Source: Cucumis sativus
Lineage: Eukaryota > Streptophyta > Magnoliopsida > Cucurbitales > Cucurbitaceae
Length of the DNA stretch: 64,000 bases
Reading direction: 5' to 3'
NCBI RefSeq assembly: GCF_000004075.3
Contig: NC_026660.2
Location: forward strand, 4,092,001 to 4,156,000
Part shown: positions 61,784 through 64,000 of the stretch, one piece after another
How the letters are laid out: the number at the start of each line of letters is the position of its first letter
Numbering within the stretch: position 1 is the stretch's first letter
Notes under the pieces: generated by a model
What the model was told of the DNA's origin: nothing
The model's input: only the letters and a program-made list of their open reading frames with translations
Databases searched by the model: none
Position numbers and translations under genes: made by a program

Positions 61784-64000
61784 TCAACTTATAGTTGAGG
61801 ACTGCTTTATTAGAGGTTGGGAAGTTTTTCCCCATTCTTCTGGAGGACTCTTCACCTCCATCAATAATGCTACCACTTCCTTCATTGTTGGCCTTTCAGC
61901 TGGAGAAGAGTTCACACAAAACATTGCTATTCCTAGAGTTTGAAGCATTTCTTGCACCATCTGATCTGGTAAACTCTGTAGCTTTGTATCAAGGATCGTT
62001 ATGGCGGGTTCGAAACTCGCCATCTTCTTCTTCACCCACTCAACAATGTGAAGGCCATCTCCAACTTGTGTTTCAATTGCGCTACGCCCACTTAGTATCT
62101 CTAGTAAAACAACTCCATAGCTATACACATCACTCTTCTCGGTTATGTTCATGGTATATCCGTACTCTGCAATTGAGTTTGAGAAATTTTAGAAACAAAT
62201 TTGTAAAAGATGATCAAACTAATCCTATATGAAAATTTGACAGATGCAGTGATGAATCTTTAACTTGTAATGATGTAAAAATATGGTAAAGCCTTGACGA
62301 AAAAAGTCCGCTAGTTGGGGAAAATCCAAGGAAATATCACATTTTGCAGATGATATGAACATAGAGGCTTTTATGGATTTGTGAAATGACAAGTTTGCAA
62401 GGAAATCTACCTGGAGCGATATAACCGTATGAGCCGGCTACTCTTGAAATCGCATGGTGATAATTTGGAGTGTTCATCAACTTTGCCAGGCCAAAATCTG
62501 CTAAATATGCTTCAAACTTTGAGTCTAGAAGTATGTTATTGCACTTGACATCTCTGTGAAGAATTGCAGGCACACAATCATGATGAAGATAAGCTAGACC
62601 CTGAGCCGTCCCGACCGCAATCTTATACCTTGTCTCCCAGTCTAGATTTCTGTTTCCTTGCAAGAGTTGTTGCAGATTACCATTTGAAATGTAGTTGTAG
62701 AGAAGGATCTTGACACTTCTATTGGAACAATAACCTACGAGCTTCACTATGTTACGATGTCGAATATGCCCAAGAATTTGAATCTCTGCAGCACAAGAGT
62801 CAACTGCTTCTTCATCTTGCTTTGTTTTCCAAAGTTTCTTCACAGCAACTAATTCACCATTGGGCATATCTGCTTTATAAACAACCCCGGAGCAACCTTT
62901 TCCAATTATGTTTTCATCTTTCATGGATTCCAAGATGTTATCTATGGTAAAGTTGAGCTTCTGAAACGGGATGAAGGTCCAAGGATAAGAGAAATCCTCG
63001 GCAGCCGATGCAGAGGACAATGTCCCAGAATGTTTCTCTTCCATGTACTTTCGATTTCGTGAAACTAGAATCCACAAAGCAAAAAGTATGACTACAACTG
63101 CAGCAAGAATGATGGAGATTAAAGCAGCAGCTTTTGCAGACTTCAACCCATTTCGATGCATTGAACTCGAGGAGCAAGTATACCCATCTAGTGATTCACA
63201 GAGATTCAGGTTTTGATAATACGAATCTTCTGATAGGGTTCTAAAAAATGGTGTTACAGGCATGGGACCTGAGAAATTGTTGTAGGAGATATTAAGGGAC
63301 GTGAGACTAGTCAAGAGACCCAACACCTTAATATTTCCAGAAAGCATGTTGTGGGAAAGATCAAGCGATTGTAACTGTGTCAAACTGGACATCGTCTCAG
63401 GAATTTCTCCACTTATCCCGTTTGAACTCAAGTCGAGACTGATAGACAAGCTCTTCATATAACCAATTTCCGGTGGTATAGTGCCAGAGAGACTGTTGCA
63501 ACTCAAATCAAGTAGAGTTAGTTTCTCCAGGTTTTTAATAGACTTTGGGATTGATCCTGTCAGTAGGTTATTATTAAGAATAAGTTTATTCAAATAACTG
63601 AAGTTTCCAAAGCTCTGAGGAATTTCACCGGTGAAGCTGTTACGACTGAGATCAAGCTGCTCCAAGTTCACCAATTCTCCAAGCTGGGGAGGAATTTCCC
63701 CAGTTATATAATTATTATGCACATCAAGTAGCTCAAGAACTGTAATGTTAGCAATCTCGGACGGAAGACCACCCGAAAAATGATTCATATACAAGTCAAG
63801 AAAGACAAGATTTTGCAACCGGCCTACCTCCTTTGGAATTTGGCCTGAAAGCTGGTTTTCTCCAAGCCTTAACCTCACCAATGATTGACAATTTGCAACA
63901 CTTCGAGGCAACCCCCCGGTTAAAGAATTACCAAGGAGCAATAGCTTGCTTAACTTCTTCAAGCCAAAAATTTCTTCTGGGATACTCCCAGTGAGCTTGT
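61784..64000 (-). CDS. LRR receptor-like kinase, RGF-receptor type (5' end outside window)
   Basis: Plasma-membrane receptor kinase of subfamily XI. Exons on the minus strand: 64000-62411 (partial) and 62166-61784, joined in phase 1 (ATC GCT CCA G|AG TAC). The visible part starts inside the leucine-rich repeats and contains about nine repeats (for example NLVFLDLYMNHFSGGLPSEI). A Cys pair follows (NLCESLDGYTC), then a transmembrane helix (AALISIILAAVVVILFALWI). The kinase domain has the glycine loop GKGCSGVVYKA, the Lys in VAVKKLW, catalytic HRDVKCNNILL (an RD kinase), ADFGLAK, and APEYGYT at the junction. It should therefore be active. The frame is intact to the stop at 61784. The nearest relative I recall is Arabidopsis At1g34110 (RGI5), a receptor for root meristem growth factor peptides; ligand identity here is inferred. 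Confidence 0.9.

Noticed and set aside
61795-62232. Plus-strand 145-residue frame
   Set aside because: It is antisense to the receptor kinase exon, which has clear kinase motifs.

Overview
The window reads as nuclear DNA of a eudicot plant. Genes have many introns, introns are AT-rich, and decayed retroelements sit in introns and between genes. The protein variants and the LINE tail look like those of Cucurbitaceae (cucumber/melon group); that placement is from memory, not from a search. No tRNA, rRNA, CRISPR or bacterial-type features were seen.

Layout. (1) About 756-7788, minus: a TruA/PUS3-type tRNA pseudouridine synthase with at least 14 exons, whose last exon is unresolved. (2) 9265-12504, plus: a two-exon, two-helix membrane protein of unknown function. 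(3) 14417-23390 and 25524-34419, plus: two tandem nine-exon genes for a six-helix plant membrane protein (DUF1475-like), each itself built from an internally doubled exon quartet. (4) 36821-39946, plus: a cytoplasmic poly(A)-binding protein (four RRMs plus MLLE). (5) 40642-41809, minus: an MRNIP-like zinc-ribbon protein. (6) 42860-45021, plus: hypoxanthine-guanine phosphoribosyltransferase. (7) 47532-53077, plus: a DEAD-box-like protein that keeps only the first RecA-like lobe, has lost its catalytic motifs, and ends in an MLLE domain like that of PABP; an old Copia element lies in its first intron. (8) 53378-53794, minus: a small conserved-looking membrane protein. (9) 55568-56053, plus: a small coiled-coil protein with a targeting-like N-terminus. 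(10) 61784-64000, minus: the 3' part of a subfamily XI LRR receptor kinase of RGF-receptor type, running off the window.

The most notable item is gene 7. Its last exon encodes a gapless match (about 25 of 58 residues identical by eye) to the last exon of the PABP gene 13 kb upstream, with the same exon start, the same intron phase and the same strand. This suggests a helicase-derived scaffold that took its PAM2-binding module from the neighbouring gene. Several genes concern RNA (tRNA modification, poly(A) binding, helicase-like), but they sit on both strands in separate units and nothing shows co-regulation.

Exon boundaries were worked out by hand from splice consensus, reading frame and remembered family sequence. 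Most internal junctions keep frame exactly. The least certain are the PUS3 3' end, the DUF1475 last intron and the third and fourth MRNIP-like exons.
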